Below are positions 17,386 to 26,525 of a stretch of 64,000 nt of DNA, piece by piece (positions within the stretch are counted from its first letter, which is position 1; every line of letters starts with the position of its first letter). The translations under genes were made by a program, and so were the position numbers. Source of the DNA: an uncultured Kiloniellaceae bacterium (GTDB lineage Bacteria > Pseudomonadota > Alphaproteobacteria > Kiloniellales > Kiloniellaceae); assembly GCA_947500035.1 (NCBI GenBank), contig CANMQP010000019.1:1-64000 (forward strand). The letters run 5' to 3'. A model generated the notes under the pieces. The model saw nothing but the letters and a program-made list of their open reading frames with translations. It was not told the DNA's origin and searched no databases.

Positions 17386-19527
17386 CTACTGCTTTTTCAG
17401 CGTCTTCATCCCCTTAAAGGCAGGGAGCCGGAAGTTCGAAGCTTTACAGAGCTTCTTGTTCCTGGTCCCGACGGGGCAGACCTCCAGGCGCCAGTCCTGT
17501 CCGCCCTTGAGTGCAGCCAAATTGAACTTGGCGGTCATGCCGGTCATTTTCCGAGGCAAGCCTTTCGCTTTGACCGCTTTATACCCACCGCCCGCTTTGC
17601 GGTAGAAGGTCAGCTTATATTTGCCGGAGGGTTTGCCGCCCGACAGACGAACCTCGCCTTTGCTGACGACACCTTTCGGAGCGAGCACTTGAAAACCCTG
17701 GGCCTGCTGCAAGGCCTTGGCGCCGCCCATCGCCTGTTGCGGCTGAAGAGACTTTGGCACCTGCCCGGCAGATTCGTTCCCGCCACTGCTCGGTGAAAGA
17801 CCGACCACACCGATCTTCGAACACTGAAAGAACTCGCTTTTCCTGTCATGTGCAAGCTTGAGGTTTCCGGAGCCCTTCACCGTGACCTGGAGCAGCAACT
17901 GCTGCACAAGGCCATTGGGGGTTTGCGTCACGCCTTTCCAGGAGAGATCACGTTCAACCGGCATCAAGGTTCTGTTTTGTCCTCTCTTCAAACTCAAAGG
18001 AATGCTGGCGACATTCAGCGCTTCTTCCCGCAGAACCGCTTTAACCACCACGTCAGAATTAGCCTTCACCGAGCCCCCGATCTTATACTTTACCGGACAG
18101 AGGTAGCCGCCACTGACAATGGCTTTCTTGGTAACAGTCGCTGTCACGCTCGCTGATTGAATCAAGGGCTTACATTTATAGGTGCCTGTTTTAGAATCCG
18201 AAGCCACGACCTTTTTCAAAGCATTGGTCACGTTCATCTTGAATTCCAGAGTCTGCGCGTTCTCATTTTGAGCTATAAGCCCCGGTTTCCAGTCAAGTTC
18301 ATGAAAGGTCTGAATGTACTGTTTGTCGCCCTTTTCAAGCTCATGGAACTTGACTTCCGCAAGTGAATTGTCGACGAGCAAGGCTGCGGCACCCTTGGCC
18401 GGACCGCGGCCTTCCACGACCCCGCGATAGCGGACCCTGGACGGGCAGACGTAGCGGTTGCCGACCACAATCTCGTCCATTGCCGTGATTGCCAGAATCT
18501 TCGCCGTGGGCGGAAGCTCCGTGATGAGATCCTCCGCTACAGTCGCACCGTTGCAATTTCCTTCATACTGCGCCCAGTCGGAGACAAAGTCAGTACCGAC
18601 CCCTTCCATGCGGATCTTGCCGCTCACCTGGCCGCTATTTTTCGTCAGACCGTAATCATGGCTGAACGCAACCTTTTTGGTGCTATCGGTCTGCACGCTT
18701 TTCACGTCGCTCTTCTTCCCGTCTCCATTGACGTAACGGAACTTCACCTGCCTGCCTGCCTGATTCGTCTCGATGTTGCCGAAGAGTTGAAGTTTACATT
18801 CACCCGTCATCGAGGTTTGGGTACCGACCTCCAGGTCCGCCGTCTTGACAACAGGGGTCTGGGCTGCGGGCAGCCCAACCGACAGTGGGGTTGTTTTTTT
18901 ACAGAAGACCTCGATTTCGGGGTTGAGAGTTGCTTCTTTAGGCGGCTTGAGTCCCGTGACTCCCGTCATGTCGTATTGCCAGCCGGCGGCAACGTTGATC
19001 CAGAGATTGTATTCGGAATCGAAGATTTCCGCGTTGCTCTTTCCGGCAATCCGGAGGTCTTTTGCGTGCGCGTTGCAGGCATCTATTGCCACTTTCGCGT
19101 AGTCGGCCTGCTTGATCGAAAAGGTTTCCAAGCGATCCACCTTTTTCGGACGATCGCCAATGGCGTAGCTCTTCGACTTTGCGATGGCCTTGAATTTCTG
19201 CGCGTTCAGCTCCGGCCAGATGCTCCAGGACTTCACCCGCCCGGAGGTACCCGCATCGAGCTTGACCTGGACGTCGACCACGATATCGGCATAGCTGCCC
19301 GTCAGATCGGTGTAGTCTTTTCCATTCTGCGTAACTTCGAGACTCGGCCCCGTGACATTCTTCACCTCAATCTCCACGGTGTCCGCAGAGACCGAGGCCG
19401 GAATTCCGACGCCGGTCGCGATTAAGGTTGCGGATAAGAACCGGCGAAGGCGCAAAGCTTTCCGCCGGCGAAATCTATTGCCTGCTGTTCTGCGAACGTG
19501 AGGGTCAGCGTTCAATCTGACTGACAT
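17386..19527 (-). CDS. Large secreted protein with Cys-paired Ig-like repeats
   Basis: This 713 aa exported protein is unrecognised. It has a long signal peptide (basic R-F-R-R-R-K-A-L-R-L-R-R, then L-S-A-T-L-I-A-T-G-V-G-I-P-A-S-V-S-A). The body shows repeated modules of about 110-120 residues that open near Y-x-C-P (Y-V-C-P-S-R-V-R-Y-R-G; Y-L-C-P-V-K-Y-K-I-G-G) or G-E-C-K-L-Q-L-F-G. They close with a second Cys (Y-K-C-K-P; F-F-Q-C-S; E-G-N-C), suggesting disulfide-linked beta-sandwich domains. A Gly/Gln-rich linker near residue 590 precedes a final Lys-rich domain. The ATG at 19527 has AGGAG six bases upstream, which rules out the longer frame. An ECF sigma gene is divergent to it. Confidence 0.8.
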   Translation of the reverse strand: MSVRLNADPHVRRTAGNRFRRRKALRLRRFLSATLIATGVGIPASVSADTVEIEVKNVTGPSLEVTQNGKDYTDLTGSYADIVVDVQVKLDAGTSGRVKSWSIWPELNAQKFKAIAKSKSYAIGDRPKKVDRLETFSIKQADYAKVAIDACNAHAKDLRIAGKSNAEIFDSEYNLWINVAAGWQYDMTGVTGLKPPKEATLNPEIEVFCKKTTPLSVGLPAAQTPVVKTADLEVGTQTSMTGECKLQLFGNIETNQAGRQVKFRYVNGDGKKSDVKSVQTDSTKKVAFSHDYGLTKNSGQVSGKIRMEGVGTDFVSDWAQYEGNCNGATVAEDLITELPPTAKILAITAMDEIVVGNRYVCPSRVRYRGVVEGRGPAKGAAALLVDNSLAEVKFHELEKGDKQYIQTFHELDWKPGLIAQNENAQTLEFKMNVTNALKKVVASDSKTGTYKCKPLIQSASVTATVTKKAIVSGGYLCPVKYKIGGSVKANSDVVVKAVLREEALNVASIPLSLKRGQNRTLMPVERDLSWKGVTQTPNGLVQQLLLQVTVKGSGNLKLAHDRKSEFFQCSKIGVVGLSPSSGGNESAGQVPKSLQPQQAMGGAKALQQAQGFQVLAPKGVVSKGEVRLSGGKPSGKYKLTFYRKAGGGYKAVKAKGLPRKMTGMTAKFNLAALKGGQDWRLEVCPVGTRNKKLCKASNFRLPAFKGMKTLKKQ

Positions 19528-19943
19528 GACTTGCTCCTGAAATTGAGAAATCGGATGACCCGCCAACAAAGCCGGGCTGCATATCTCTGTCGGCCCGCTT
19601 TCACCCCCTGTTCAATTTCCTGGCGGTTCCACACACCGCACGAGGGTCAATTCAGGTCAGGTGCACCGCCCCGCTGCACCTGATATTTCACCTCATAAAT
19701 TCCCGAAATCCTGTCGTTTTCGATGCAAATCTGCGGTCCCAAACTGCCTGGGATGCAGATTTACCCTGCCCTTGTGCAGCCCTGTGGCTTCATGCGAGCC
19801 ACGTTCGCCTGTAACACATTGCGTATTGATGAGGCTCCGCTGTCCAATGTGGATGCCCACAACGGGACATCTCACCTGCGGCGCTCCTCGACAGATTGCT
19901 GATGCGCTCTGGACAGGCATCCTTCAAGTAGGAGCGCGCGACA
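19528..19943. other. Divergent promoter region between secreted protein and sigma gene
   Basis: This 416-base gap must hold both promoters. I could not identify a matched pair of ECF-type -35/-10 elements with confidence, and no extra gene is convincing. Confidence 0.45.
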
Positions 19944-20495
19944 TTGAAACAGGAGTGTTTAAGCCTGCTGCTTGCACGGATCGCAGAGGGCGACGAGCAA
20001 GCCTTCGCGTCCTTCTACAGGGCGTTGGAGCCAAGGGTTCACAGTTTCATTGCGTCCAAGTCTGCCGATCCCTTCGAGGCCGCTGACATTCTCAACGAGA
20101 CCTTCTGCGAAGTGTGGAGGTCGGCACATAAATTTGAAGGACGTTCGAAGCCGGGCACATGGGTTTTTAGCATCGCCTATCACAAAACCATGGATCATTT
20201 TCGCAAAAGGAAACCGGACGCAATGGAAAGTATCGACGAAGTGGAAATCGTCGATGAAACTGCCGATCAGGCGGCTGTCCTCGCTGCGTTGGAAGAAGGC
20301 GATCATTTGCACGCCTGCCTTTCAAAGCTTAAGCCGGCATTTCGCGCGGTCATCGAGTTGGCTTTTTTCGAGGACATGCCTTGCAAAGAGATTGCCGAGA
20401 TCGTGTCCTGCCCTGAAGGCACCGTAAGGTCCAGAATTTACCACGCCAAGGAAGCTCTGCGTCATTGCCTCGCAAAGCGGATGGGCGACAGCTGA
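19944..20495 (+). CDS. ECF-type RNA polymerase sigma factor
   Basis: This 183 aa protein has sigma region 2 (D-I-L-N-E-T-F-C-E-V-W-R, then T-W-V-F-S-I-A-Y-H-K-T-M-D-H-F-R-K-R) and region 4 (L-K-P-A-F-R-A-V-I-E-L-A-F-F-E-D-M-P-C-K-E-I-A-E-I-V-S-C-P-E-G-T-V-R-S-R-I-Y-H-A). It directs RNA polymerase to a specific regulon. Translation appears to start at a TTG with GGAG nine bases upstream. The usual partner, an anti-sigma gene overlapping the 3' end, is absent; only a 35-codon frame follows. Divergence from the large secreted protein suggests that gene as a target. Confidence 0.92.
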   Translation: MKQECLSLLLARIAEGDEQAFASFYRALEPRVHSFIASKSADPFEAADILNETFCEVWRSAHKFEGRSKPGTWVFSIAYHKTMDHFRKRKPDAMESIDEVEIVDETADQAAVLAALEEGDHLHACLSKLKPAFRAVIELAFFEDMPCKEIAEIVSCPEGTVRSRIYHAKEALRHCLAKRMGDS

Positions 20496-20561
20496 CCGCT
20501 TTTACAGCGGTCTCCGCTCCCGGCCGCGTAACACTCAAGCTGGAGCGGTGGAGAATTCGGG

Positions 20562-20669
20562 ATGAAGCGAAGACAGATTGGATCGATCATATCGACCTTT
20601 GCTAAGGCGCCTCGAAAAACTCAAGCGCACAAGCAACAGATCGCATGGGCTGGCGACAGACCTGCTTAG
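20562..20669 (+). CDS. Possible 35 aa basic small protein
   Basis: An ATG with GGAG about nine bases upstream opens a 35-codon frame rich in Lys, Arg and Gln (starts M-K-R-R-Q-I-G-S-I-I). It follows the sigma gene where an anti-sigma factor is normally found but is far too short to be one. It could be a degraded anti-sigma start or chance. Confidence 0.25.
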   Translation: MKRRQIGSIISTFAKAPRKTQAHKQQIAWAGDRPA

Positions 20670-21565
20670 TGTTCTCGTTGGCAGAGCGCTTTTTCAGGCA
20701 AGGGATGAAATACGCCGTTAAAAACGTCCCGCAGCCAACGGAGGCTCGACTGGATTCGATGGGTCTGCACAGTGTCGTAGTGAGCGTGTAGATGGAGTGA
20801 GCGAATGAACTCAGGTTCGCCGGAACTGGTGCGGATCAGGCTCGGGTCTTCTTCCGCCAGGCACATGGGCAAGAGTCCCTTGCCCACACCCTGGCGGATC
20901 GCAAGGAGCATGATGCCGGCATCCGTCGCCGTGATCCTTGACGCTGCAGATGTTCCGCGCAATCGATCGTTTGCTTCGGCGATCAGCGGGTGCGCTTTCT
21001 CTTCGTCATGGAAAGACACCCAACCCAAGCGGTCGCATCCAGCATCCCTCGATCTGTATACAGCATAAGGAATCTCACCAAGTTTTATCGCGAACTCACC
21101 GTCCCGGGGCTCTACTTCGAACCAGAGAGACAGGGTCGCCCCGCTTCGAATCGCTCCAGGTGGTGCGTCATTCACAAATCGCAAGTCGAGTTGCGGATGG
21201 GCCGACAGGAACGAAGGTACCGCCACGTGCATCAAACGCTGCAACAGCCAGGCATGCCCGACGAGGCGGACGACGCCAACCGGTCCCTCGTCAGACCCAA
21301 CGACTTCGTCGATCATCAGATCGATGTTGTTTTGTATCTCGAGTGCACGGCTTATCGCCAATTCACCGGCGTCAGTCGGCGCGAATCCGGTCTTGGTTCG
21401 AATGAAGAGGATCGAACCCAGGTCTGCCTCTAGAGCCGTTAACCTGCGGCCGGCGGTCGATCTGTCAATGCTGAGCATATCGGCCGCCTGGGTCAGAGAC
21501 CCTGTACGGCTTATCGCGAGCGCGACTTTCAAATTGTCCCAATCCATCTCGTCAACCATCCCCAT
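20666..21565 (-). CDS. LysR-family transcriptional regulator
   Basis: This protein of about 299 aa has an N-terminal LysR-type HTH (W-D-N-L-K-V-A-L-A-I-S-R-T-G-S-L-T-Q-A-A-D-M-L and S-T-A-G-R-R-L-T-A-L-E). A periplasmic-binding-like effector domain follows. The HTH and S-R-T-G-S-L-T-Q-A-A spacing are typical of the subgroup with D-R-S-T-A-G-R-R. The start is uncertain: ATG codons at 21565, 21559 and 21547 all precede the HTH. It is divergent to a second LysR gene. The effector is unknown. Confidence 0.88.
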   Translation of the reverse strand: MGMVDEMDWDNLKVALAISRTGSLTQAADMLSIDRSTAGRRLTALEADLGSILFIRTKTGFAPTDAGELAISRALEIQNNIDLMIDEVVGSDEGPVGVVRLVGHAWLLQRLMHVAVPSFLSAHPQLDLRFVNDAPPGAIRSGATLSLWFEVEPRDGEFAIKLGEIPYAVYRSRDAGCDRLGWVSFHDEEKAHPLIAEANDRLRGTSAASRITATDAGIMLLAIRQGVGKGLLPMCLAEEDPSLIRTSSGEPEFIRSLHLHAHYDTVQTHRIQSSLRWLRDVFNGVFHPLPEKALCQREH

Positions 21566-21819
21566 CTTGAGTCGAGATCCTGGTCCCAAAGTCTCCTCCA
21601 CTTCTATCGGGTCCGTACAGGAAACAGACGTTCAGCCTCTGCCGCGCGGTCTTGAGCAGTAGAGTGCACTCCCCAAAAGAAACTCAGCGTCACAGCTTCC
21701 GTCCAATCGGCACGGAGTGCGGCCATCCCGTCGTTCCCGTAACGACAAAGTCTTGACTAACCCTATTGCGTGATTTAGGCGAATTAAGATTGCTTTACCA
21801 GATTAAGAATTGCTAATCG

Positions 21820-22701
21820 ATGTTCGACTACCCTCTCCTGGCCGCCCTTGCCGCAGTGATCCGAACCGGAAGCTTCGAGCAGGCTGCGCGAGAGTTGAAC
21901 GTTACCTCCTCGGCCGTATCACAGCGCGTGAAACTGCTGGAAGACCGGCTCGGAACGCTCCTGGTCGTCCGGGCCAATCCCTGCAAGGCAACGCCGGCGG
22001 GACTTCGTTTGTTCCGCCATTCGGAAGATGTCGGACTTCTGGAACACACCACCCGGAAAGATCTTGAGAATATCCTGCCGATCGAGAAACCGGCGAGCGT
22101 GCGGATTGCCGTGAACGCCGACAGCCTGGCCACCTGGTTCATCGATGCTGCCGCCGCAAGCGAGGGTATGCTTTTCGATCTCGTGCTCGACGACCAGGAT
22201 AGGAGTGTCGACTGGCTGCGCCGCGGTGAAGTCGTTGCCGCGGTCTGTTCTCATTCCGGTCAGATTCAAGGCTGCGACAGCCGGGCGCTCGGCGCTTTGC
22301 GGTATGTAGCATCCGCCAGTCCCGATTTCGTTGCGAAGTGGTTCTCCGACGGTGTTTCGCCGGATTCGCTTCAGCGCGCTCCGGCCGTATCCTTCAACAA
22401 CCACGACATGCTGCAATCCGATTGGATTCAACGTAACTTCGGCGTCAAGCTCAGCATTCCCTCGCACCGGATGCCCGCGACACATGCCTTCGCAGATGCA
22501 ACGCTGGCCGGGCTCGGGTGGGGCATGAACCTCGAAATTCTAACCAGAACGCACTTCAAGAGCGGCGATCTCGTGCCCCTGATACCCGACTGTCCACTCG
22601 ATGTGAATCTCTTCTGGCAATTCAGCAGGATGGTGGCCGAGCCACTGGAAGATATCACCCAGGCTGTGCGGCGGGCAGCGCAGCAATATCTGATCGCCTA
22701 G
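21820..22701 (+). CDS. LysR-family regulator, ArgP/IciA-like
   Basis: This 293 aa protein begins F-D-Y-P-L-L-A-A-L-A-A-V-I-R-T-G-S-F-E-Q-A-A-R-E-L-N-V-T, closely following the ArgP (IciA) subgroup that senses lysine or arginine and controls amino-acid exporters of the LysE/ArgO type. No lysE gene is adjacent, which is unusual for this subgroup; the neighbours are other LysR genes. The HTH segment T-S-S-A-V-S-Q-R-V-K-L-L-E is intact and length is normal. Confidence 0.88.
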   Translation: MFDYPLLAALAAVIRTGSFEQAARELNVTSSAVSQRVKLLEDRLGTLLVVRANPCKATPAGLRLFRHSEDVGLLEHTTRKDLENILPIEKPASVRIAVNADSLATWFIDAAAASEGMLFDLVLDDQDRSVDWLRRGEVVAAVCSHSGQIQGCDSRALGALRYVASASPDFVAKWFSDGVSPDSLQRAPAVSFNNHDMLQSDWIQRNFGVKLSIPSHRMPATHAFADATLAGLGWGMNLEILTRTHFKSGDLVPLIPDCPLDVNLFWQFSRMVAEPLEDITQAVRRAAQQYLIA

Positions 22702-22801
22702 ACGTCTTCGTATGCCAGGCAAGCCCCATAGCTAAGGTTCAAGACAAGAGGTCCGGCTCATCCCCAACGATCGCACCCTCAGCGGCACCAGAGCCCGTAC
22801 C

Positions 22802-23719
22802 TCACGATTCCCAGGGCAGGTCCCTGCAGGCCGCGGTCAGGTGATCGATCAGCAGGCGCAGCCGCGTCGATAGAAAGCGGTTTGGCGGGAAGACGGCGTG
22901 GATGTCGCGTTCGGGCCAGGTGACATAGCCCGGCAGGAGCGACCGCAGGCTGCCGTCTTTCAGATGCTCCGCGACATAAAAGACCGGCAGCGCAACAATG
23001 CCGATACCCTCGAGCGCGGCATCGCAGAGCACGTCGCCGGAATCGCATTTAAAGCTGCCCTTCAGATCGACCTGGCCGGGCCTGCTGCCGCTTCCTCTGT
23101 AACGCCACTCGTGCCTGGCGTTGTTACGGGTGTAGAGCATTACGTTGTGGCGGGTCAGGTCCTGCGGGGCGGCCGGTGTGCCATGCGCCTTGAGATACGC
23201 CGGGCTGGCGCAGATGACGAAGGGACAGGCGGCCAGACGCCGCGCGGTCAGGCTGCTGTCCTCGAGGGATCCGATCCGCACCACCAGATCGAAACCCTCT
23301 GCGGCGATATCGACGAAACGGTCATCCAGGCTGACATCCAGCTCGACCTCCGGATAGCGCTGCGCGAAGGCAGCGATCGCCCGCCCGAGATACTTGATCC
23401 CCAGGCTGAGCGGCAGGCTGACCTTCAGCGGCCCACGAGGGCGGGACTTCAGCTCGTAAACCTGTTCCTGGGCCTCGCGCAGGTCGTCCAGGGCCCGTGC
23501 GGCGCGCGCGAAGAAGACCGCCCCCTCTTCCGTAACGGAAACCTTCCGCGTCGTGCGGTTGAGAAGCTTGACCTGCAGATCGAGTTCCAGGTTCTGAACC
23601 TGCTTGGAGACGGCCGAGCTGGTGATGCCGAGATCACGGGCGGCCCCGATAAAACTCTCATTCCTGACCACGGCAATGAAGATGCCGATCCGCGATAGCT
23701 GGTCCAATTTAATTATCAA
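22802..23719 (-). CDS. LysR-family regulator divergent from doxX
   Basis: This 305 aa protein has an intact HTH (S-F-I-G-A-A-R-D-L-G-I-T-S-S-A-V-S-K-Q-V-Q-N-L-E) and effector domain. No ATG is available: the frame opens with TTG codons at 23719 or 23707. It is transcribed away from the DoxX gene, the classic LysR arrangement in which the regulator controls its divergent neighbour, and operator-like repeats lie between them. It belongs to the large group whose members respond to aromatic or quinone-like compounds; the specific signal is unknown. Confidence 0.9.
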   Translation of the reverse strand: MIIKLDQLSRIGIFIAVVRNESFIGAARDLGITSSAVSKQVQNLELDLQVKLLNRTTRKVSVTEEGAVFFARAARALDDLREAQEQVYELKSRPRGPLKVSLPLSLGIKYLGRAIAAFAQRYPEVELDVSLDDRFVDIAAEGFDLVVRIGSLEDSSLTARRLAACPFVICASPAYLKAHGTPAAPQDLTRHNVMLYTRNNARHEWRYRGSGSRPGQVDLKGSFKCDSGDVLCDAALEGIGIVALPVFYVAEHLKDGSLRSLLPGYVTWPERDIHAVFPPNRFLSTRLRLLIDHLTAACRDLPWES

Positions 23720-23729
23720 TCAAATGGAA

Positions 23730-23757
23730 ATAATATCTTTCTGAAATTCAATATTAT
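23730..23757. promoter_or_regulatory. LysR operator candidate between lysR and doxX
   Basis: ATAATAT (23730-23736) and ATATTAT (23751-23757) form an inverted repeat. ATTATCAAT also occurs as a direct repeat at 23712-23720 and 23753-23761. The spacing and AT-rich dyad fit LysR-type binding sites. Confidence 0.5.
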
Positions 23758-23826
23758 CAATTTCATCCCAAAACACAATCTTCCAGTCATGCAGACACCA
23801 AGCCCCCAGAGAAACGGAGAGAACTC

Positions 23827-24258
23827 ATGACACAGGAAATGAATGCCAGGCACAGCGCTTTCATCATGCGACTGGCGCTGGGAGGGATTTTACTCGCCCA
23901 CGGACTGCTCAAGCTTTTGGTCTTCACCATCCCCGGAACGGTTGGCTTTTTTGAGAGCCTCGGCCTGCCGGCGGTCGTCGCCTACCTGACCATCTTCGGT
24001 GAAATTGCCGGCGGTACCGCGATCATACTCGGTCTCTACACGCGGCTCGCCGCGGTCCTTTCACTGCCCATCCTCCTGGGCGCGTTCTGGACGCATGCCG
24101 GCAACGGCTGGGTCTTCAGCAACGAGGGTGGCGGATGGGAATTCCCCCTGCTTCTGGTCGTGATGGCAATCGCCGTCGCCCTGAACGGCAACGGGGCCTA
24201 TGCAGTCCGCAAGCTGCCGGTGGTGGACAGCCTTATCCCCCAGACCCTGAGAGGATGA
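23827..24258 (+). CDS. DoxX family membrane protein
   Basis: This 143 aa inner-membrane protein has four hydrophobic segments. DoxX features are G-G-I-L-L-A-H-G-L-L-K-L near residue 17, F-G-E-I-A-G-G-T-A-I-I-L-G-L near residue 59, and L-P-I-L-L-G-A-F-W-T-H. DoxX-family proteins are linked to quinone or thiosulfate redox chemistry and detoxification, mostly by association. GGAGAGA precedes the ATG. Its likely regulator is the divergent LysR gene. Confidence 0.92.
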   Translation: MTQEMNARHSAFIMRLALGGILLAHGLLKLLVFTIPGTVGFFESLGLPAVVAYLTIFGEIAGGTAIILGLYTRLAAVLSLPILLGAFWTHAGNGWVFSNEGGGWEFPLLLVVMAIAVALNGNGAYAVRKLPVVDSLIPQTLRG

Positions 24259-24494
24259 AGGCAACGGCCATTGCACAAATCCCTCACTGCCATTGCAATG
24301 CGCTGGGCCCCGATTTGCAGAGCATCCTCTAGAACTATCGCAAAGATAGAGATGCCGCGGAGATCGGGGTCCAGCCTTTTACCGCCCGCAAAAAGAGCGG
24401 ACCAATCGCGCGGCCCCTTGATTCTGCCTGACGAACAGCAAGATGATGTAGCTACAGCCTCATCGAAAGATCAGCAATAACAGGGAGCCGAATC

Positions 24495-25379
24495 ATGCGT
24501 CTTACGGCAAAGGACTTTGATCAGGAACTTCTGGACCTCTACGATTTCTATGCGCATGGCAGAATTACCAAGCGCGAATTTCTGGAGGGCGCCGGCAAGT
24601 TCGCAGTGGGTGGTGTGACGGCGCTGGGCCTTCTTAACCTCCTGTCACCGAAATATGCGCTGGCGCAGCAGGTGGCCGAGGACGACCCGGCGATCAAGGC
24701 GGAATACATCGAGTACGACTCACCGAACGGCCACGGCACGGTCAAGGGCTACCTGGTCAAGCCGGCGGAGGTCTCCGGACCGCCGCCCGCCGTCCTGGTG
24801 GTTCACGAGAACCGGGGCCTCAACCCCTATATCGAAGACGTGGCGCGGCGCACAGCGAAGGCCGGTTTCCTGGCGCTGGCGCCTGACGGCCTGACCTCGG
24901 TCGGCGGATACCCCGGAAACGACGATGATGGCCGGGCACTGCAAAAGACGGTGGACGGCACGAAGCTGATGAACGATTTCTTCGCCGGTTTCGAACACCT
25001 GATGGCGCGTGACGACAGCAGTAACAAGGTAGGCGCTGTCGGATTTTGCTATGGCGGCGGGGTGTGCAATGCCCTTGCCGTCGCCTATCCCGAACTCTCG
25101 GCCTCGGTGCCCTTCTATGGCCGGCACGCGAAAGCCGAGGACGTGCCGCGCATTCAGGCTCCCCTCCTGCTGCATTTCGGTGAGCTCGACAAGCGCATCA
25201 ACGAGGGTTGGCCCGCCTATGAAGCGGCACTGAAAGCAAACAACAAGGACTACAGGGCCTATATCTACCCGGACGCCAACCACGGGTTCCACAACGACAC
25301 CACGCCGCGCTACGACCAGGAAGCGGCGGAACTCGCCTGGACCCGGACCACCGACTTCTTCAAGGAGCACCTGGCGTAG
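24495..25379 (+). CDS. Dienelactone hydrolase family protein
   Basis: This 294 aa alpha/beta hydrolase shows the family catalytic triad: nucleophile Cys in G-F-C-Y-G-G-G near residue 183, Asp in G-E-L-D-K-R and His in N-H-G-F-H-N-D. The N-terminal extension ([22 protein letters not shown]) resembles a weak Tat-type signal, so it may be exported. Such enzymes open lactone rings of aromatic catabolic intermediates, although many homologues have other ester substrates. CAGGGAG lies before the ATG. A terminator follows. Confidence 0.9.
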   Translation: MRLTAKDFDQELLDLYDFYAHGRITKREFLEGAGKFAVGGVTALGLLNLLSPKYALAQQVAEDDPAIKAEYIEYDSPNGHGTVKGYLVKPAEVSGPPPAVLVVHENRGLNPYIEDVARRTAKAGFLALAPDGLTSVGGYPGNDDDGRALQKTVDGTKLMNDFFAGFEHLMARDDSSNKVGAVGFCYGGGVCNALAVAYPELSASVPFYGRHAKAEDVPRIQAPLLLHFGELDKRINEGWPAYEAALKANNKDYRAYIYPDANHGFHNDTTPRYDQEAAELAWTRTTDFFKEHLA

Positions 25380-25507
25380 GATGCGGACCTGCCGCAGGCC
25401 CCTGTGACAAGGCATCCGAGATCACCTCTGCTTTGGCCCACGGGCCCGGTCATGCGAAGCATCGCATAGAGGTTGCTGCAGCCCCCGGCAGCAAACTTCA
25501 GTAGAAA

Positions 25508-25536
25508 GGCGGCGGTTCTTCGGAGCCGCCGTTTTC
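25508..25536 (+). terminator. Rho-independent terminator after the hydrolase gene
   Basis: A GC-rich stem (GGCGGC / GCCGCC with TTCTTCGG in the loop) is followed by TTTT. It lies about 130 bases after the stop codon. Confidence 0.7.
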
Positions 25537-25545
25537 GTTCGGGCT

Positions 25546-25611
25546 CTAGTGTGATGTTTCTGAAGTTCGCCGCATAATATGCGGCGAATTTAAGAGACTG
25601 AATCACACTAG
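25546..25611. repeat. Nested palindrome 1
   Basis: Outer arms CTAGTGTGAT (25546-25555) and ATCACACTAG (25602-25611) are perfect. Inside is a second perfect hairpin, TTCGCCGCAT (25566-25575) with ATGCGGCGAA (25579-25588). The shape resembles small palindromic intergenic elements of alphaproteobacteria. Confidence 0.85.
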
Positions 25612-25622
25612 ATTCAATGAGT

Positions 25623-25677
25623 TAGTATCCCATTGAATCTGAAATTCAATGAAGTGAATTTCAGATTCGGGATACTA
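25623..25677. repeat. Nested palindrome 2
   Basis: Outer arms TAGTATCCC (25623-25631) and GGGATACTA (25669-25677) enclose perfect 14-base arms GAATCTGAAATTCA (25635-25648) and TGAATTTCAGATTC (25655-25668) with a 6-base loop. It begins eleven bases after nested palindrome 1 ends. Confidence 0.85.
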
Positions 25678-25768
25678 GGAGAAAAACTCTTTGATCTGGG
25701 CTTAGCGCGGGAACGGCCGTAGTCTGGGAGGCGTTGAAGACCATCGGCAAGCCCTAGGGAGAATTGAC

Positions 25769-26416
25769 TTGAAAGTGTTCTTCGACCTTGACGGAGTCCT
25801 GATCGACGGCTGGCACGCAAAGCCGGAACGCCGAAGACCCTGGGACGTAAACATCGAGCAAGACATCGGGATCAGCAGGGAGGCATTGCAACATACTCTC
25901 TTTACGCCTACGGGTCTTGATGGAGAATCACGGATCAGCGCCTGTGCGAGAGGCGCGGTTGATTTAAAGGATGTTTTGGCGGACATCCTTCCAGGCCTCG
26001 GCTATTCAGGACCCGCCGACTCGTTCCTGGACTATTGGTTTCGCAAGGACTCTCACCTCAACCCGGAGGTTCTGGATTGCGTCAGGAGCCTTAGACGCTC
26101 GGGCAAGGTCGAGCTCTATCTTGCGACAAATCAGGAGCATCACCGCATGGCATATCTATGGGATCACCTGAAGTTAAAAGAACTGTTCCACGATGTATTT
26201 TACAGCGCCCGCCTCGGCATTCTGAAAAACGAAGTGGCGTTTTTTACGACGATCAATGCGCAACTCGGTGTTGCGGCTTCCGAGCAACCGCTCTTTTTCG
26301 ACGACACCGAGAAGGTGGTCATGACAGCGCGTGCCGCCGGGTGGGACGCTCACCTCTTTGACACGGCTGAGACGCTCTCAAAAAACAGGCGGTTGCAGGA
26401 GATCTTAGAGAGGTAA
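25769..26416 (+). CDS. HAD-superfamily hydrolase
   Basis: This 215 aa protein is a haloacid-dehalogenase-type phosphatase. The motif I Asp pair is in F-F-D-L-D-G-V, the motif II Thr in L-A-T-N, and the motif III Lys in I-L-K-N-E. Motif IV is F-F-D-D-T-E-K-V. A helical cap of about 80 residues follows motif I, as in the phosphoglycolate or epoxide hydrolase-like group. The substrate cannot be told. Translation starts at TTG with AGGGAGA eight bases upstream. Confidence 0.88.
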   Translation: MKVFFDLDGVLIDGWHAKPERRRPWDVNIEQDIGISREALQHTLFTPTGLDGESRISACARGAVDLKDVLADILPGLGYSGPADSFLDYWFRKDSHLNPEVLDCVRSLRRSGKVELYLATNQEHHRMAYLWDHLKLKELFHDVFYSARLGILKNEVAFFTTINAQLGVAASEQPLFFDDTEKVVMTARAAGWDAHLFDTAETLSKNRRLQEILER

Positions 26417-26525
26417 GGCGAAAAGACGGCTTTGCTCATCCACCAAAAGCTGGTCCCTACAAAGGGAATGTGCTTTATCGCTGTTGAAGAGCGATGAATT
26501 TTCTTCCCAACCCGCGTAGCGCCTG

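Noticed and set aside
25546-25677. CRISPR or insertion sequence
   Set aside because: There are no spaced identical repeats and no transposase; the structure is two different nested palindromes.
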